Positions 1-10,799 are shown, numbered from the stretch's first letter. The stretch: DNA of 64,000 nt from Pisaster brevispinus (GCA_023634235.1 JAMKCF010000002.1:6314722-6378721), one strand, 5' to 3'. The notes: generated by a model from the letters alone, not told the origin. Program-made: numbers and translations.

Positions 1-1720
1 GGTGTCTGTCTGGTATATGTTCCGATTAGTTTCTTCGGAATGTCCTAGGTGTTTGTATATAAACTGCCGGTCGTGCTCGGGTACATCCATCAGGGCAAAC
101 AAGGTACTGACTCTGTGACAATTTTTGGTCGCTGTTACAACAGATTTGTTAACAAGGTCAACTTTATCACCAACGTTGTTCACTGCGTGCCATCCAGACA
201 CATGATTGTCAGAACCGTTTGTACTGGGGAATAGGAAGGGGTTCTCCTTCGCGATTGAAACAACAGAACGAGCCTCATTATTGCACAATTTTCGGATGGG
301 GTCAATCGTATCCCTTGGAAAGAAAACACGGACAAGGTGTTTGTTACCCTACCCGTTTTTGTGTGCTATTTCAAAGGTTTCTATCAAAGCTTGATCAGTC
401 GGGTCATCAAGAGCTTCAGCATGTTTGCTGTCTAGCCAGACACCATTTCAGCATCTTGCCACTCTTGACTCAGTAGACGAGATGATTAACCCCCTCTTCT
501 TGCATTGAATAGCGTCAGGCGGCAAACATCCAAGTCTCTTAATTCTACAAATCTGCTGGAATCCCAGAAGTCGTATTCGTCAGATGTATTTTCCTCCATC
601 CTTTCAATACTGTACTTGTTTAATGTCCTATTCGACTGGCAATTCTTCAGGCCGTCTAAGGCAAATCTGTCTCTGTTGGTTCACTTTGTAAATGGCGTCA
701 CCAAACAATTAATTTGTGTTTATTTCCAGAATCGACACAAAAGTGTCGATATTGCCTGCTTGTTCATCTGCGTCGTCAATTACATACAGTGCTTTTAAAA
801 TCTTAGAACTGGATTTAAGAAGCCAGTACAACGACGACTTCAAACCTGATTTATATCGTTTCCTTCGCCAGTGTTATCACAAGATGTATATACATCAATT
901 GCCTGCTCTAGATGGTGAAAGTTACTTTTGGTCAAGCATGTGCAGATAGAGGTTGGCCTTCCTTCTCATATCTGTTATAACACATTTTCTCACCTCTATT
1001 TTTTTTTAACCTTTCCCTTTGGCTTGTACCTCAACCGCCGTCCAATTTTCAGCAGCAAGGAATCACTGGTGCAAACCTTTCCAACTTTTTCTTGTCTAAA
1101 CTTCATCAAGACTTCGCTTACGAATTGCCCTCCATAATCTTCATCACATTGCAATAATGAAACGGGGATGGGAGCAGATGGTTGGCAGCTTTCAGACTTT
1201 CCCTGGCAGCTGCTGCTGTGTAGCTTAATGTATGACCGGGAATATAATCCAGAACAAAAATTGCACATCACTAAAGTATTATCTTTAGCTGATTTACGTT
1301 TGCGATGGTAGGAAGGATTTGCTGCTTTAGCCTGTAATTTATTTAGTTCAAAAATACCCTCCTTTTTAAAGAGCTCGAGCATTGACGATTGTTAACTTGG
1401 AGGAAGTTTCAATGCAGCCTTGACTCGGTCGTCTTTTGCGTGTTGCATGACGATGTGCTGAGAAAGTTTCGATTTCGCGGTTTTGAAGAATATACAAAAT
1501 CTGAACGGCTTTTTAAATGGCTGTTTTGCTTCTTCGGTTCGGGTCGGGCTGCAATCTTGTGAAAGTGTGGCTTCCTTGGTGATATCTTATGTTTCTTGAT
1601 CAGAATTAGAATCATAATTGAATTCCAGTGGGTCATATGTATCATAACTGCCTGAGTCTTTTTTTTATTTGAGTCACCGATGTCTTCTGAAAACATAGAC
1701 GTTGGACATCATCAATTTTA
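1..1720 (-). pseudogene. Decayed zinc-finger / tyrosine-recombinase-like gene, runs off the left edge
   Basis: Read on the minus strand, the region translates in pieces into one recognisable protein type. An acidic stretch lies near 1650-1600. A first, damaged finger lies near 1490-1440. A second finger (CNFC, then H and C) lies near 1265-1205. The recombinase part contains FNARRGG (509-489, like the box A arginine), TKNCHRVST (about 129-103), GHS (45-37) and a tyrosine in NIYQ at 15-13. That order is the layout of a tyrosine recombinase. From memory, a widespread uncharacterised invertebrate family has the same finger-plus-recombinase plan; Crypton-type transposons are one possible parent. 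It is broken: stops in frame near 1590, 1393, 490 and 350, and frame changes near 445 and 660-990. The window starts just after the putative catalytic tyrosine, so the C-terminus is not visible. The recombinase assignment is good; the family name is uncertain. Confidence 0.66.
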
Positions 1721-1722
1721 AT

Positions 1723-2313
1723 TTAATTCGATGAAAGTTGTTGAGACTGGTCCTGTCCATTCGAGCTCGACTGACTCTGTAGAATCTCTAAATCATGTCC
1801 AATTGTGTTATCTTCCTTTCTTAAATTAACATTTCCGTCCAGTATACTGTTAAATAAATCCATTGCGTTCGGTGGAGGAAGTTGGAAGTGGTCATGTTCA
1901 TCAGCGGTGACATGTTCTGCTCTAGATTGAGTGTCTTCTCTCGGGTTCGCTAGAGCATTTTGGAAGTGGTCCTGTTCATTAGCGGTGACATCTTCTGCTC
2001 TAGATTGAGTGTCTTCTCTCAGGTTCGCTGGAGGGTGTTGGAAGTGGCCCTGTTCATCAGCGGTGACATGCTCTGCTCTAGATTGAATGTCTTGTCTCAG
2101 GTTTGCTGGAACATGTTGAAAGTGGTCCTGTTCATCAGCGGAGACATCTACTCTAGATTGAGTGTCTTCTCTCAGGTTCGCTTGAAGATGTTGGAACTGG
2201 TCCTGTTCATCAGCGGTGACATCTTCTGCTCTAGATTGAGTGTCTTCTCTCAGGTTCGCTTGAGGATGTTGGAAGTGGCCCTGTTCATCAGCGGTGACAT
2301 ATTCTACTCTAGA
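1723..2313 (-). CDS. Open frame made of 78-bp repeats, probable N-terminal exon of the recombinase-like gene
   Basis: The minus strand is open for 196 codons between a TAA at 2314-2316 and a TAA at 1723-1725. It has no ATG near its start. The repeats encode a hydrophilic unit (for example QANLREDTQSRAEDVTADEQ). A non-repeat tail contains NAMDLFNSILDG and ends in a Gln/Ser-rich stretch. Repeat lengths are 78 or 75 bp, all multiples of three, so changes in copy length have kept the frame; this favours translation, or past translation. One further repeat lies beyond the TAA at 2314-2316, so the frame once reached about 2399. A pyrimidine-rich AG (TATGTTTTCAG, minus strand near 1700) lies just downstream. 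The zinc-finger/recombinase remnant follows on the same strand, so this may be its N-terminal region. The plus strand also has a long frame here, but it is hydrophobic and repetitive and looks like a shadow. Function unknown. Confidence 0.4.
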   Translation of the reverse strand, partial: SRVEYVTADEQGHFQHPQANLREDTQSRAEDVTADEQDQFQHLQANLREDTQSRVDVSADEQDHFQHVPANLRQDIQSRAEHVTADEQGHFQHPPANLREDTQSRAEDVTANEQDHFQNALANPREDTQSRAEHVTADEHDHFQLPPPNAMDLFNSILDGNVNLRKEDNTIGHDLEILQSQSSSNGQDQSQQLSSN

Positions 2314-2355
2314 TTAAGTGTCTTCTTTATTCGCTGGTGGAGGTTGTAATTGGCC
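1882..2355. repeat. Minisatellite, 78-bp unit, about six copies
   Basis: The motif ttggaagtgg and variants start at 1882, 1960, 2038, 2116, 2191, 2269 and 2344, giving spacings of 78, 78, 78, 75, 78 and 75 bp. Units share the core ctctagattgagtgtcttct. Both short spacings are exactly 3 bp less than 78. Confidence 0.93.
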
Positions 2356-2739
2356 CGGTCCATTTTCAATCTTTGACGTTGATGATAGGAAAAGGTCTGA
2401 TTAGACTTCTTTTTCTTGTAGTGTTTGGGATCACAATGTTTGTTAAATTTTGATTACTGATTTGTGTTCTGAAATATTCTGGGCGTATTGTTGTGGCACC
2501 CTAGAGTGACTAATAATTGCTGAGCAATGAAATTGGTGTTTAAATATACGGGTTAAAGCATTTGCTTTTGTTCAATGCCTCCTCCAAAGTGAATTTTGAA
2601 TTTATTGCAAAACATTACAGCATCTTCTTACGACCATATACTCCGGTTTGGGGCCACTGCCCAAAACATATTAGATCCTTTCGACCTTTTTAGTCTTATT
2701 TATCTATCGTGGCATGGAGGGTTAAGTAAAGTTTCCGTT
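2356..2739. other. No gene seen
   Basis: AT-rich sequence between the minisatellite and the DIRS-like remnant. The first part (to about 2399) is still open in the minus frame of the repeats. Nothing else is recognised. Confidence 0.5.
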
Positions 2740-3179
2740 TCTATAAACATCTCACTTGGTCTCTGGATTGACGTCACGATGGTGATGTGGAGTCCTAAAA
2801 TTAAACGAGTCTTATTTACTAGGCAGAGTTTGAATGAGATTATGCAGACCATCATGAAAAAAAGGAAGATACTACTTGCCCTCCCTTTGTTAAAACCCAC
2901 CATTGGGTCAACGGAAACTTAGACTTGCCTTAACACAGTTACAGGCTTATCGACGAGAACCTCTTAGAAATGAAAATAAATGTCAATAAACATCCACTCT
3001 ATACAATTTAATCTAAACAATTCGAACAACTTCTATGATTCAAAGTCTGTTAAAATAAGCTTAACTAACCTAACACAAATAACTAATGACCATTTTTGAA
3101 CTGAACAATGTGTTTTGCTTATTGAATGGACAACTGCTTGGTTGTGTCCCTTTTTTGCAAAACTGTCTTAGAAAAGTCC

Positions 3180-3999
3180 GTGATTTTAACGATTGGTTGT
3201 CTTTAAAAAGTCGCAATGGTCTGTGCTCCCGGCCAACCTACTGTTAACAACACTGTTCGTAAAGATACTCTTGAAACTAAAGAAAAAAAGTTTATTGTGC
3301 TCGCACAAACTTGTGCAAAGGTTTTGATTTTCGAGACACCTAGACAGACATAGGTAAATCTGCCTGATGTGCTCCTGACCGAATCTGTTTAACAAGAATG
3401 TGTGTCTGACAAGTTTACAACTTGTAAACGCAATACTGTAGTGTTTGCATTCGCTGTGTCTTCAAGAGAGCTAGTAAAGTTACCACTTTTTTTCTACTGA
3501 GTGCTTTGATTGATATATTTTCATTAGAGTTTGTTTAGCTAATATAGTTAAGTACAACACCAACGTCCCAAATAGATTTGTAACGTGAACAAGTTGTTAT
3601 GCCATTGAGAACACCCCCGTGACCCTGTAATTGCTGACATTTCCGATTTGGCGGTATCTTAGAGCTTTATAACTTAGCCCAATCATGCTAAGAAATTAAA
3701 GACTTGTTCATTGATTGGGTTGAAAATTCCTTGACAACAACATAACTCTCATTCCCTAAAGCAGCGGGAATTGTGCTTTTTGTTTTCCCATTTCCATGAG
3801 GAGACAATAGTTTAAAATACTCTGGCCGAAAGCGCTTGTCTTTTAGACGTTCCCGGATAAATGGCAAGGTAACAGTGAAATTTTGAGAAGGAGTGAGTGA
3901 TTTGCCTGCTGGGCTTGTGGCAAACCTTGGGGAGCTATGGGTAAGGGGATTATCACTGCGTCTGTCAGTAGCATGCGCATCAGCTTTGAGTACGAACAT
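3180..3999 (-). pseudogene. DIRS tyrosine recombinase, broken
   Basis: The N-terminal part (3999-3688) has PFIRERLKDKRFRPEYF followed by a degraded SWR-x-GT-like stretch, typical of the start of DIRS recombinases. Next comes RYKSIWDVGVVLNYI (about 3579-3535) and a block with KALSRKKVVTLLALLKTQR (about 3505-3449). DIRS recombinases have here the conserved IWDV..VL.YL and the following L..K.V.LLAL....R sequence. In-frame stops occur near 3536 and 3419, and the frame changes near 3300. The distal catalytic part (HxxR, GH and Tyr boxes) is not readable in this copy; some of it survives at 51.3-51.5 kb. This domain would have inserted the circular DNA copy. The element is dead here. Confidence 0.72.
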
Positions 4000-5290
4000 A
4001 GGTTAGGCCAGTAAAAGTGCTATGAGAAGCTATTCGGCATAAAACTGTGTACATTTGGGGCAATTGCTTCTTGATTAAGTCTCAAGAATCATGCGATTTA
4101 ATCTGATGATTCAATCTTGATGCAAGTACGTCATTATCACAGTCGATAATATGCCTATTCAATTTTCGAAATATTTGTGACCTAAGCATCCACTCTGCAA
4201 CTATTTTTACATTTATTGACTCAATATTTGCGATTGCGTTCTGTTTTCCTAGGAAACGTGCACTTCTGAGCTAGATATGGTGCTCAGTGCCCTATAGTGT
4301 TAGTTTATTACAGCTTGTTGAGTGTACTCCTCCCATAATGTAGTCATATATGCAACAGTTGGTGTGCTGTCAACATATGAACATACATGGTCATTTTAAG
4401 AATGTTTGCAAATTAGATCACAATGCAAAGAACGCTGCCATTAGTTAGAGGTAATTAATGTGAGCTTTGGATTTGTGATGTGCCCAATGACCTCGTGTTA
4501 GCATACCAGTACTCTTGCGTAATACTCCTCTTCCTATCTTGGGTGTATCGGTTATTTTTAGTTTCGAATTAATCCTTTGAGCATAACTCGTGGCAATATG
4601 TAATTCAATGTTTTTATTTAACCAAGTGAGGTCCCATAAAGCCTCCATTGACAAACTCATTTGAGTGTCGAATTTATTGTCTTCTTTTTGAAATTCTCGA
4701 GCTTTCTCTATTTCAAGATTTCGTTAAAAAAGTTGACCAAACATTACGTCGGATTATGTTGATACTATCGTGCCAAGAACTTGGGCTACTTCTCATACTA
4801 TCGGTGTATCTTTTGTTTTCAAGGACTAGCAAGCCATTTTTTAATTCTCTGATTGTTCTGGTGTCAAACTGACTGACATTTTCCTGGAGCTACACGCTAA
4901 TTTATGCCGGAGAGCACAAACTGATTTTTGGTGATTATGAACCCCGCTTGGGTCATACAGTTTAATTGTTGCCTTTATGTTTTTGAAACAACCGTCAAAA
5001 GTCTCTAAAATAAGGATTCGTCAATATAAGCTACGTATTGAAATCCTTGGCCTTCACGGGCAGAAACAAATCTGTTGATTACTTTTGTAAATACACGTGG
5101 TGCTGAAGCAAGGCATTTTGAAAGGCAGGTGTATTAATAAATATAATGTTTCCCCACTAGACTTATGGTACTGTCTGTGTTCATACTCAATTGGCACTGA
5201 ATAGTAAGCTTCAGGTAAATCAATACACGCCATGTGATAGTTTACATGTTTGAAATTGAGTCCTCAGGCAAATGATTTGTGACTTCAATC
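4000..5290 (-). pseudogene. DIRS reverse transcriptase and RNase H, broken
   Basis: Minus-strand pieces in order: NYHMACIDLPEAYYSVPI (about 5240-5187, RT motif A, Asp in ACID); PRVFTKVINRF (about 5100-5068); VAYIDES (5034-5014, the YxDD box with the second Asp changed to Glu); the EVAQVLGTIVST block (about 4790-4755) and LWDLTWLNKNIEL (about 4636-4598), which DIRS proteins have just before RNase H; MGGVHS (about 4336-4319, RNase H); and EWML...F then LASRLN (about 4195-4100), the DIRS ending EWxL..F and FASRLN. At least eight stops and several frame switches are present, so no product is expected. The RNase H catalytic residues cannot all be placed. The match to the DIRS group rests on order and motifs, not on a search. 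Confidence 0.8.
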
Positions 5291-5848
5291 ACTTATTTCG
5301 CTAATTACTGTGTAATTTATCATTGTACAAGCCTTTCCACGTTAACAGTTACGGAATACTGCTTAGGTATAATTTGTTTGTGTCGTTGGCATGTAAAACT
5401 CCATATTGAGTCAAATAATACTATTCAATTTATTTTTTGTCAGAAGTGAGCCTTTTCCAAAATGTAAAACAACTACGCCTGCCACAAATTAGTTTTTTTT
5501 TTACTCTCCCAATAGTTACTGGCCTTGCTGTCCTCTTACGATTTCCTCGATTGCTCAGTCTGTAGGCCATGGTTCAAAATCTGTAGCAGGCCCAGGACTT
5601 CGTCTTAGCTTTATAGTGAAAACTTGCATTTCAGTCACCTTTACTAATTCGATGGTGCTGATTCCAAATCTGACTGTTGCCTATGCGGAATTTTGTTTTT
5701 CCATTTTTTCTTTCAAAAACAGTATTTTGTGTATAGTTTCTAAACTTGCCAGTCAATTGCTTTTTATTTTGATAGGGGTCCTTGTTTTAAGGAAAAGAAC
5801 ATAACTTAGTACTCAACATTGATCCCGTTGGTGCTTAACCAAGTTTTT

Positions 5849-5904
5849 GTAATAAAACACCTTTTGGGGGTAAATTGTAATAAAACACCTTTTGGGGGTA
5901 AATT
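5849..5904. repeat. Perfect 28-bp tandem duplication
   Basis: The sequence gtaataaaacacctttt...ggtaaatt (28 bp) occurs twice, back to back and identical, which indicates a recent duplication. Confidence 0.95.
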
Positions 5905-6463
5905 TAAAAACACAAATGTTTAGCCTTTCGGCCATGTACGCCATGGTTTTGATAGTTTAAAATTAACCATAAAATAGATGAATATGTAATACATATTGCA
6001 CAAGAAAAATTTCAGCTAGTCATTAAATATGCAACTAAGCGAAAGAGTTTATGCTGAAATGTCTCAATTAAGAGCAATATAACCAAGTGACTACAGAGAA
6101 ATTTGTACATTACTATTATATCTGGTTTATTAAAACAATGCATTTGAAGCCCAGGGACTAACTTGCTATACACCTTACAATTTAAAAACAATACAAAACA
6201 TGTACTGCTTATGATTAAAAGCCTTAAAAGCATAATCTTTTGTTTGATTAATACTGTGTGCAAAAAACTTAATCCGAAATATAATATTTTTTGAAAACTA
6301 GTATTGAACCATTGTGTACATTTGTAGAATGCTTCAATATTTAGTGTGTGGGTTCAGGGAACAACTATTCATCTGCTTAGACCATTAGAACTATAATTGT
6401 GCCCCCCCAAAAAAAAAACACACAGTTATTTATAAATGATACAATCTTCCTTCCGATTGCGCC

Positions 6464-6538
6464 CAGTGGGTTCAGCATGTAAATGTTGTCCAGTGGGTGC
6501 TCGGAGGGTTTTAAACAAATTACATGCTGGACCCACTG
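6464..6538. other. Inverted repeat able to form a hairpin
   Basis: Arm cagtgggttcagcatgtaa (6464-6482) pairs with 6520-6538 with one mismatch in 19, leaving a 37-nt loop. The loop itself holds a further copy of ccagtgggt. It could be a small transposon end or a foldback; nothing ties it to a gene. Confidence 0.75.
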
Positions 6539-8032
6539 ACCGCTCATAACTAGTTGTTTTTTCTTTTTCGTATAACTCTTTTGTGTTTGATCGTCAGCCT
6601 TGTGCACAACTCCATGGCTTTTGCAACCAAAAGTCTACAAACTTTGGGCAAACAAACACACACACACAATTTATGGGAAAGGCCGGTATAATGCACAGTC
6701 ACGGGACTGTTTTGATCCTGACAACAAAACCACTTCGTAGAGACGCGTTGCCTTCGGACTTAGGAGCTTCACCAAAATAAACTTACCATTTTGTAAAATT
6801 AAACACATCAACCCACCTTGACTTATGACAGTAAACTTTGCAAATGCCTGCAATTTAGTACATCCCTATTTGCAGAGTACCTTAATTATTTTGTTTTACA
6901 TTTGTTATGGTTACTTTGAAATATTTGGCCATTATGTTGTTGTTTTTATTGTATAAAGATTGCTAAAATGTCTAAACTGTACTAGTTATACCACTTAAGA
7001 AGTGGATCATGGATGCATTTTGCTACATAAGTATTATTGTTTTCCCCAGGAAAGATGAGGTCATAACTCTGCGTGTTTTTCCAATAGCACCTACCTTACA
7101 GTTTACATGAGCATAATCAATTAGCCTACATGTGTTTTGTACCCATACTGGACATACATCCTTTTCACACCATGCATATCTTTCAAACACATTGTTGAGT
7201 ACACGCATTTTTATCTACCCGACTGACAAAGTGTTGACAACATTGGAAACTGGCATATTTGACGGGGTAGTTTTTATTTTGGTAATAGTCCTTCTTTACA
7301 ACACTATTAGATCAGTATACATCATTATATTTCGATCAAGTGATTCTTTTTTTTATTAGGGTTGTGGGATACATATATTATGTTTTACTTGGTTTCAAAA
7401 ATGAAAACTATTAGGCAAAATTCCCCTTCCACTTTTTATGAAACCCTCTTCACAGTCACGCTTCATTCCTCTGTCCACCAAAACCCATTATTCTTATTCC
7501 AAGTTTTCAGAAAATGACCAACATTCAGTGTCCACAAAAATGATAACATGCTCTTAGCCTGCGTTGCTTTACCGTTTACTTGTTTTCACTAAGTTCGATG
7601 AAAATTTAAATGTGCGCACGGGCGAAGATAACCTTTTGTCATGGCCCTCGTGGCTTGGACAGCTTTGTAAACAGCGGAGAGCGACGGCAATGGGAAGGCC
7701 AACTTGTTTGCGGTTTGTTTTTGACGAATTATTCATAACGTATGAAACTTGCATTGTTCAAAACTTCTATGCAATTAAGTATCTGATGATACACACAACG
7801 AGACTTTCGCCATTGTATGCTGACCTGCTGACCCCGTCGCTTATGGTTGGTTGGGACTATTGCTACCCTTTTTGGGTAGCAAAAATCGAGCTTATAAAGA
7901 AAAAAAATATTAGAAACGGCTAGCATGTTGGAAAAAGCCGTCGTGGCTTCACCACTCGCATGGTCTCCCCCTCAACGAAGCTGTCCAAGAAACGAAGGCC
8001 TTGACAAAAGGCGAGGGCAAAGACAGATTCCA

Positions 8033-8238
8033 TAAAAAAACATGCCCGATTATGATTTTTTTTAAATTGTTATTAGTTTTTTTTTGTTATAATTATTTGA
8101 AATTGTATTTAAGTTGTATTTATTTATTTATTTATTTATTTATTTATTTTTTTTTAATTTTTTTTTTTATTTATTTATTTATTTATTTATTTATTCATTT
8201 ATTTCTTTATTTATTTCTTTCTTTATTTATTTATTCAT

Positions 8239-8287
<49 letters not shown>

Positions 8288-8380
8288 TTTAGTTAAAAAA
8301 ACATGCCCGATTATGATTTTTTTTAAATTGTTATTAGTTTTTTTTTTTTTTAATTATTTGAAATTGTATTTAAGTTGTAT

Positions 8381-8415
<35 letters not shown>

Positions 8416-8450
8416 TTCATTTATTTATTTACTTAGTTTATGTATATGTA
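8033..8450. repeat. (TTTA)n microsatellite inside a ~260-bp duplicated flank
   Basis: TTTA/ATTT tracts fill 8116-8290 and 8379-8437. The block before the first tract (aaaacatgcccgattatgat..., about 8033-8128) is repeated almost exactly at 8294-8389. So flank and microsatellite have been duplicated in tandem. The repeat sits exactly where the Penelope reading frame loses its 5' end. Confidence 0.92.
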
Positions 8451-10205
8451 CAACTCAGCAACATCGATCATTATATCGAATGTGACACTGACCCTACTCA
8501 ATCATTTTCCAAACAAATCAGTGACACCCTAGTTAGAATCCACAATGCCAACGGTATCGACAAAGATACCTTCAACTATCTCCTTCCACAGGACCCCCGT
8601 ACAGCACGCTTCTACCTTCTACCTAAGATACACAAGCCCAACAACCCAGGCCGACCCATTGTATCTGGTAATGGTAGCCCTACAGAGCGCATTTCTGAGT
8701 TTGTAGATAGCTTTCTCAACCCCTTAGTCTCCGGCATCCCTTCCTTCATAAAGGACACCACAGACTTCCTCCATAAGCTAGAGGATGTCAAACATCAAAC
8801 ACCTGACTCTGCTTTTTTGGTCACTCTAGATGTTTCATCACTGTATACTAACATACCCCATAATGAAGGCATGAATGCATGTGTCTCTGCTCTCAGGAGA
8901 AACAAACAATCCCGCCCCTCAGTGATACATGTTAAGGAACTCATCAGCCACATTCTCACTAAGAACAACTTTTCATTTACTGACAGGCATTTTCTACAGA
9001 TACAGGGTACCGCCATGGGTACAAAAATGGCGCCCTCATATGCCAACATTTTCATGTCTGACTTAGAGGAAAAACTTCTGTCCTCTGCCCCCAACCGCCC
9101 ACTAGTTTGGTGGAGATTTATTGATGATATTTTCTCTATCTGGTGTGGTAGTCAAGACAGCTTGGTTGAGTTTATCGACCATATCAACTCATTCCACCCA
9201 ACCATAAAGTTCACTACTGAATACTCTCTAACAAGTGTCAACTTTCTAGATGTAACTATAAGTAAATCCCCTAGCGGCATTGCTACTGATGTATACAGCA
9301 AACCCACAGATACCCACCAGTACCTACTCTCCAACAGTTGCCACCCTAGTCACTGTAAGAAGGCAATTGCTTACAGTCAGGCCTTGCGCATAAGACGTAT
9401 CTGCTCCACAGATACCCTATTCAAAAGGCGCTCATCGGACCTCAGGAAACACCTTGTTTCTAGAGGTCACAGCGAACGCAGGGTTCAACTTGCCATCAAC
9501 AAGGCCCTCAATATACCACGCCATACTCTTTTGGCCAACACGGGGTCCAGAAAAAGCCCGACCAATAGAGTTGCCCTGGTCACCACCTACCACCCTAAAT
9601 TACCCAAACTCTCCTCAATCCTCAATGGCAGAATGAATATTCTCCATTCATCTAAGAGGTTGCGCTCAGCAATCCCTGAGAACCCCTTGGTTGCATTCCG
9701 CCGCCCGAAAAACCTGGGTGACATTCTAGTCAGGGCTAAACTCCCCCCAGGTACAGGCCAAACACCACCACTAACAGAGATACAGGGTTGTCACAAGTGT
9801 ACCCGCTCTAAATGTAGAACCTGTCACTACATCAAACCTGCACTTAAAGTGAAGAGTCACAGCACTGGCTCTTCTTACAATATCAAGACCGACTCCCTAT
9901 GTAGCACACCCAATGTGGTCTATGTTATATCTTGTAAAAGATGTGGACTACAGTATGTGGGAGAGACTAAGACCAAACTCAGTCTTCGCTTTGCGAACCA
10001 TGTCTCTTCCATAAAGACCAAGAAACTGTACCCCGTCTCCATCCACTTCAACAGCCTTAATCACAGCGTCAAAGATGTTGAACTCATCGTGATTGAGGCT
10101 TGCAATGGTGACGACACACACCGCAAACTCAGAGAATCACACTGGATTCACCAACTCAAGACAGTCCAACCCTTTGGACTTAACGTAAACACCGGTGTTA
10201 AATAA
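8451..10205 (+). CDS. Penelope-like reverse transcriptase with GIY-YIG endonuclease, 5'-truncated
   Basis: Telomerase-like RT fused to a GIY-YIG nuclease, which copies the element's RNA at a nicked target. Recognisable sequence begins at QLSNIDHY (8451). Visible parts: FYLLPKIHKP (about 8610); RT motif A LDVSSLYTNIP (about 8823); GTAMGTKMAPSYANIF (about 9006); catalytic FIDDIFSIW (about 9117); VNFLDVTI (about 9237); a Cys/His linker CHKCTRSKCRTCHY (about 9790-9832); and GIY-YIG motifs VVYVI and LQYVGET (about 9917-9966) with an RESHWI Glu near 10132. The frame is uninterrupted for 584 codons to TAA at 10203-10205. It stays open upstream to 8001 only because it runs through the TTTA repeat, which gives a meaningless Tyr/Leu/Ile string. 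The N-terminal part usual in PLEs, before this point, is absent, so the copy is probably not autonomous. Its intact frame suggests a fairly recent insertion. Confidence 0.93.
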   Translation, partial: QLSNIDHYIECDTDPTQSFSKQISDTLVRIHNANGIDKDTFNYLLPQDPRTARFYLLPKIHKPNNPGRPIVSGNGSPTERISEFVDSFLNPLVSGIPSFIKDTTDFLHKLEDVKHQTPDSAFLVTLDVSSLYTNIPHNEGMNACVSALRRNKQSRPSVIHVKELISHILTKNNFSFTDRHFLQIQGTAMGTKMAPSYANIFMSDLEEKLLSSAPNRPLVWWRFIDDIFSIWCGSQDSLVEFIDHINSFHPTIKFTTEYSLTSVNFLDVTISKSPSGIATDVYSKPTDTHQYLLSNSCHPSHCKKAIAYSQALRIRRICSTDTLFKRRSSDLRKHLVSRGHSERRVQLAINKALNIPRHTLLANTGSRKSPTNRVALVTTYHPKLPKLSSILNGRMNILHSSKRLRSAIPENPLVAFRRPKNLGDILVRAKLPPGTGQTPPLTEIQGCHKCTRSKCRTCHYIKPALKVKSHSTGSSYNIKTDSLCSTPNVVYVISCKRCGLQYVGETKTKLSLRFANHVSSIKTKKLYPVSIHFNSLNHSVKDVELIVIEACNGDDTHRKLRESHWIHQLKTVQPFGLNVNTGVK

Positions 10206-10766
10206 ATCCCCATCACCCTCCTTTCACTTTCGATTTATTATTAATAACATGTTCCCTCCACTGGTCTATTTCTACGCTTCTTTCTCTCGCTTACTTCATT
10301 GATGTAAAATAGATACAGTTACTGTCATTTACATGTTCTCTACACTGGTCAATCTCTACACTTCTTTCTTCTCTCTCAAGAAGTTTTGGAGTTAACCTGT
10401 CAATTACCTATTCCTTTACAGAGGATTTAATAACCTGCTCACTCTGCAGGTTCCTCTTACCTAGTTTAAACTATTTTTACTGATTCCTTTTAATCTATAA
10501 CTACTTTGATCCTGCCTCCTATTGTTAGTTGCATTTTCTTATGTGGCTTGTTCTCTAATCCTACCCTTTCATGCTTCCCGCATTGTAATGCCTATAATGC
10601 AGTACCACCTTTATGGTCCAGCGATCCAGCCTTTGACACTGACCATCCTTTGTTCTCACCTCTTCACTCTTATTGGTTCTTAGCCAGTAAATTTACAGCT
10701 CTGATTGGCTATATTTTCCCGCTTTTTTCTGGATACTCTCCATTAATCCTTTGCTCCTCCTTTTGC

Positions 10767-10773
10767 TATAAAT
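10767..10773 (+). promoter_or_regulatory. TATA box in the PLE 3' region
   Basis: tataaat lies 39 bp before the hammerhead-like core. An inverted CCAAT (gattggct) lies about 60 bp upstream. The arrangement fits a promoter within a PLE terminal repeat that would drive a following copy. Confidence 0.45.
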
Positions 10774-10799
10774 GGATATGTTTGTGTTTGTTCTTTTTT

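Larger units (their letters stand above)
2740..5400 (-). mobile_element. DIRS-type retrotransposon remnant 1
   Basis: On the minus strand, DIRS-type reverse transcriptase, RNase H and tyrosine recombinase sequences follow one another from about 5290 down to about 3180. This is the gene order of DIRS-group retroelements, which integrate with a tyrosine recombinase instead of an integrase. All domains carry stops and frameshifts. The recombinase end matches a second remnant at 50880-51940. About 100 bp at 2740-2840 is present in the second remnant in the opposite orientation relative to the recombinase part. That could be a local inversion or a trace of the inverted terminal repeats of these elements. 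Exact ends cannot be set by eye. Confidence 0.78.
5401..7990. other. Intergenic; no gene recognised
   Basis: AT-rich sequence with only short open frames and no motif I recognise. The longest (7564-7923, plus) has no recognisable domain. A possible degraded tRNA-like B box near 5565-5580 is too weak to call. The short tandem copy at 5849-5904 and the inverted repeat at 6464-6538 are listed separately. Confidence 0.5.

Noticed and set aside
1960..2349. 129-codon plus-strand frame over the 78-bp repeats
   Set aside because: Hydrophobic and repetitive; the minus-strand frame is longer, hydrophilic and continues into unique sequence, so I prefer that.
5540..5600. tRNA-like promoter boxes
   Set aside because: The B box (ggttcaaaatc) is imperfect and no cloverleaf can be drawn.
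8001..8450. N-terminal extension of the Penelope frame (Tyr/Leu/Ile/Phe repeats)
   Set aside because: It reads through the TTTA microsatellite and by chance has no stop; recognisable protein begins at 8451.
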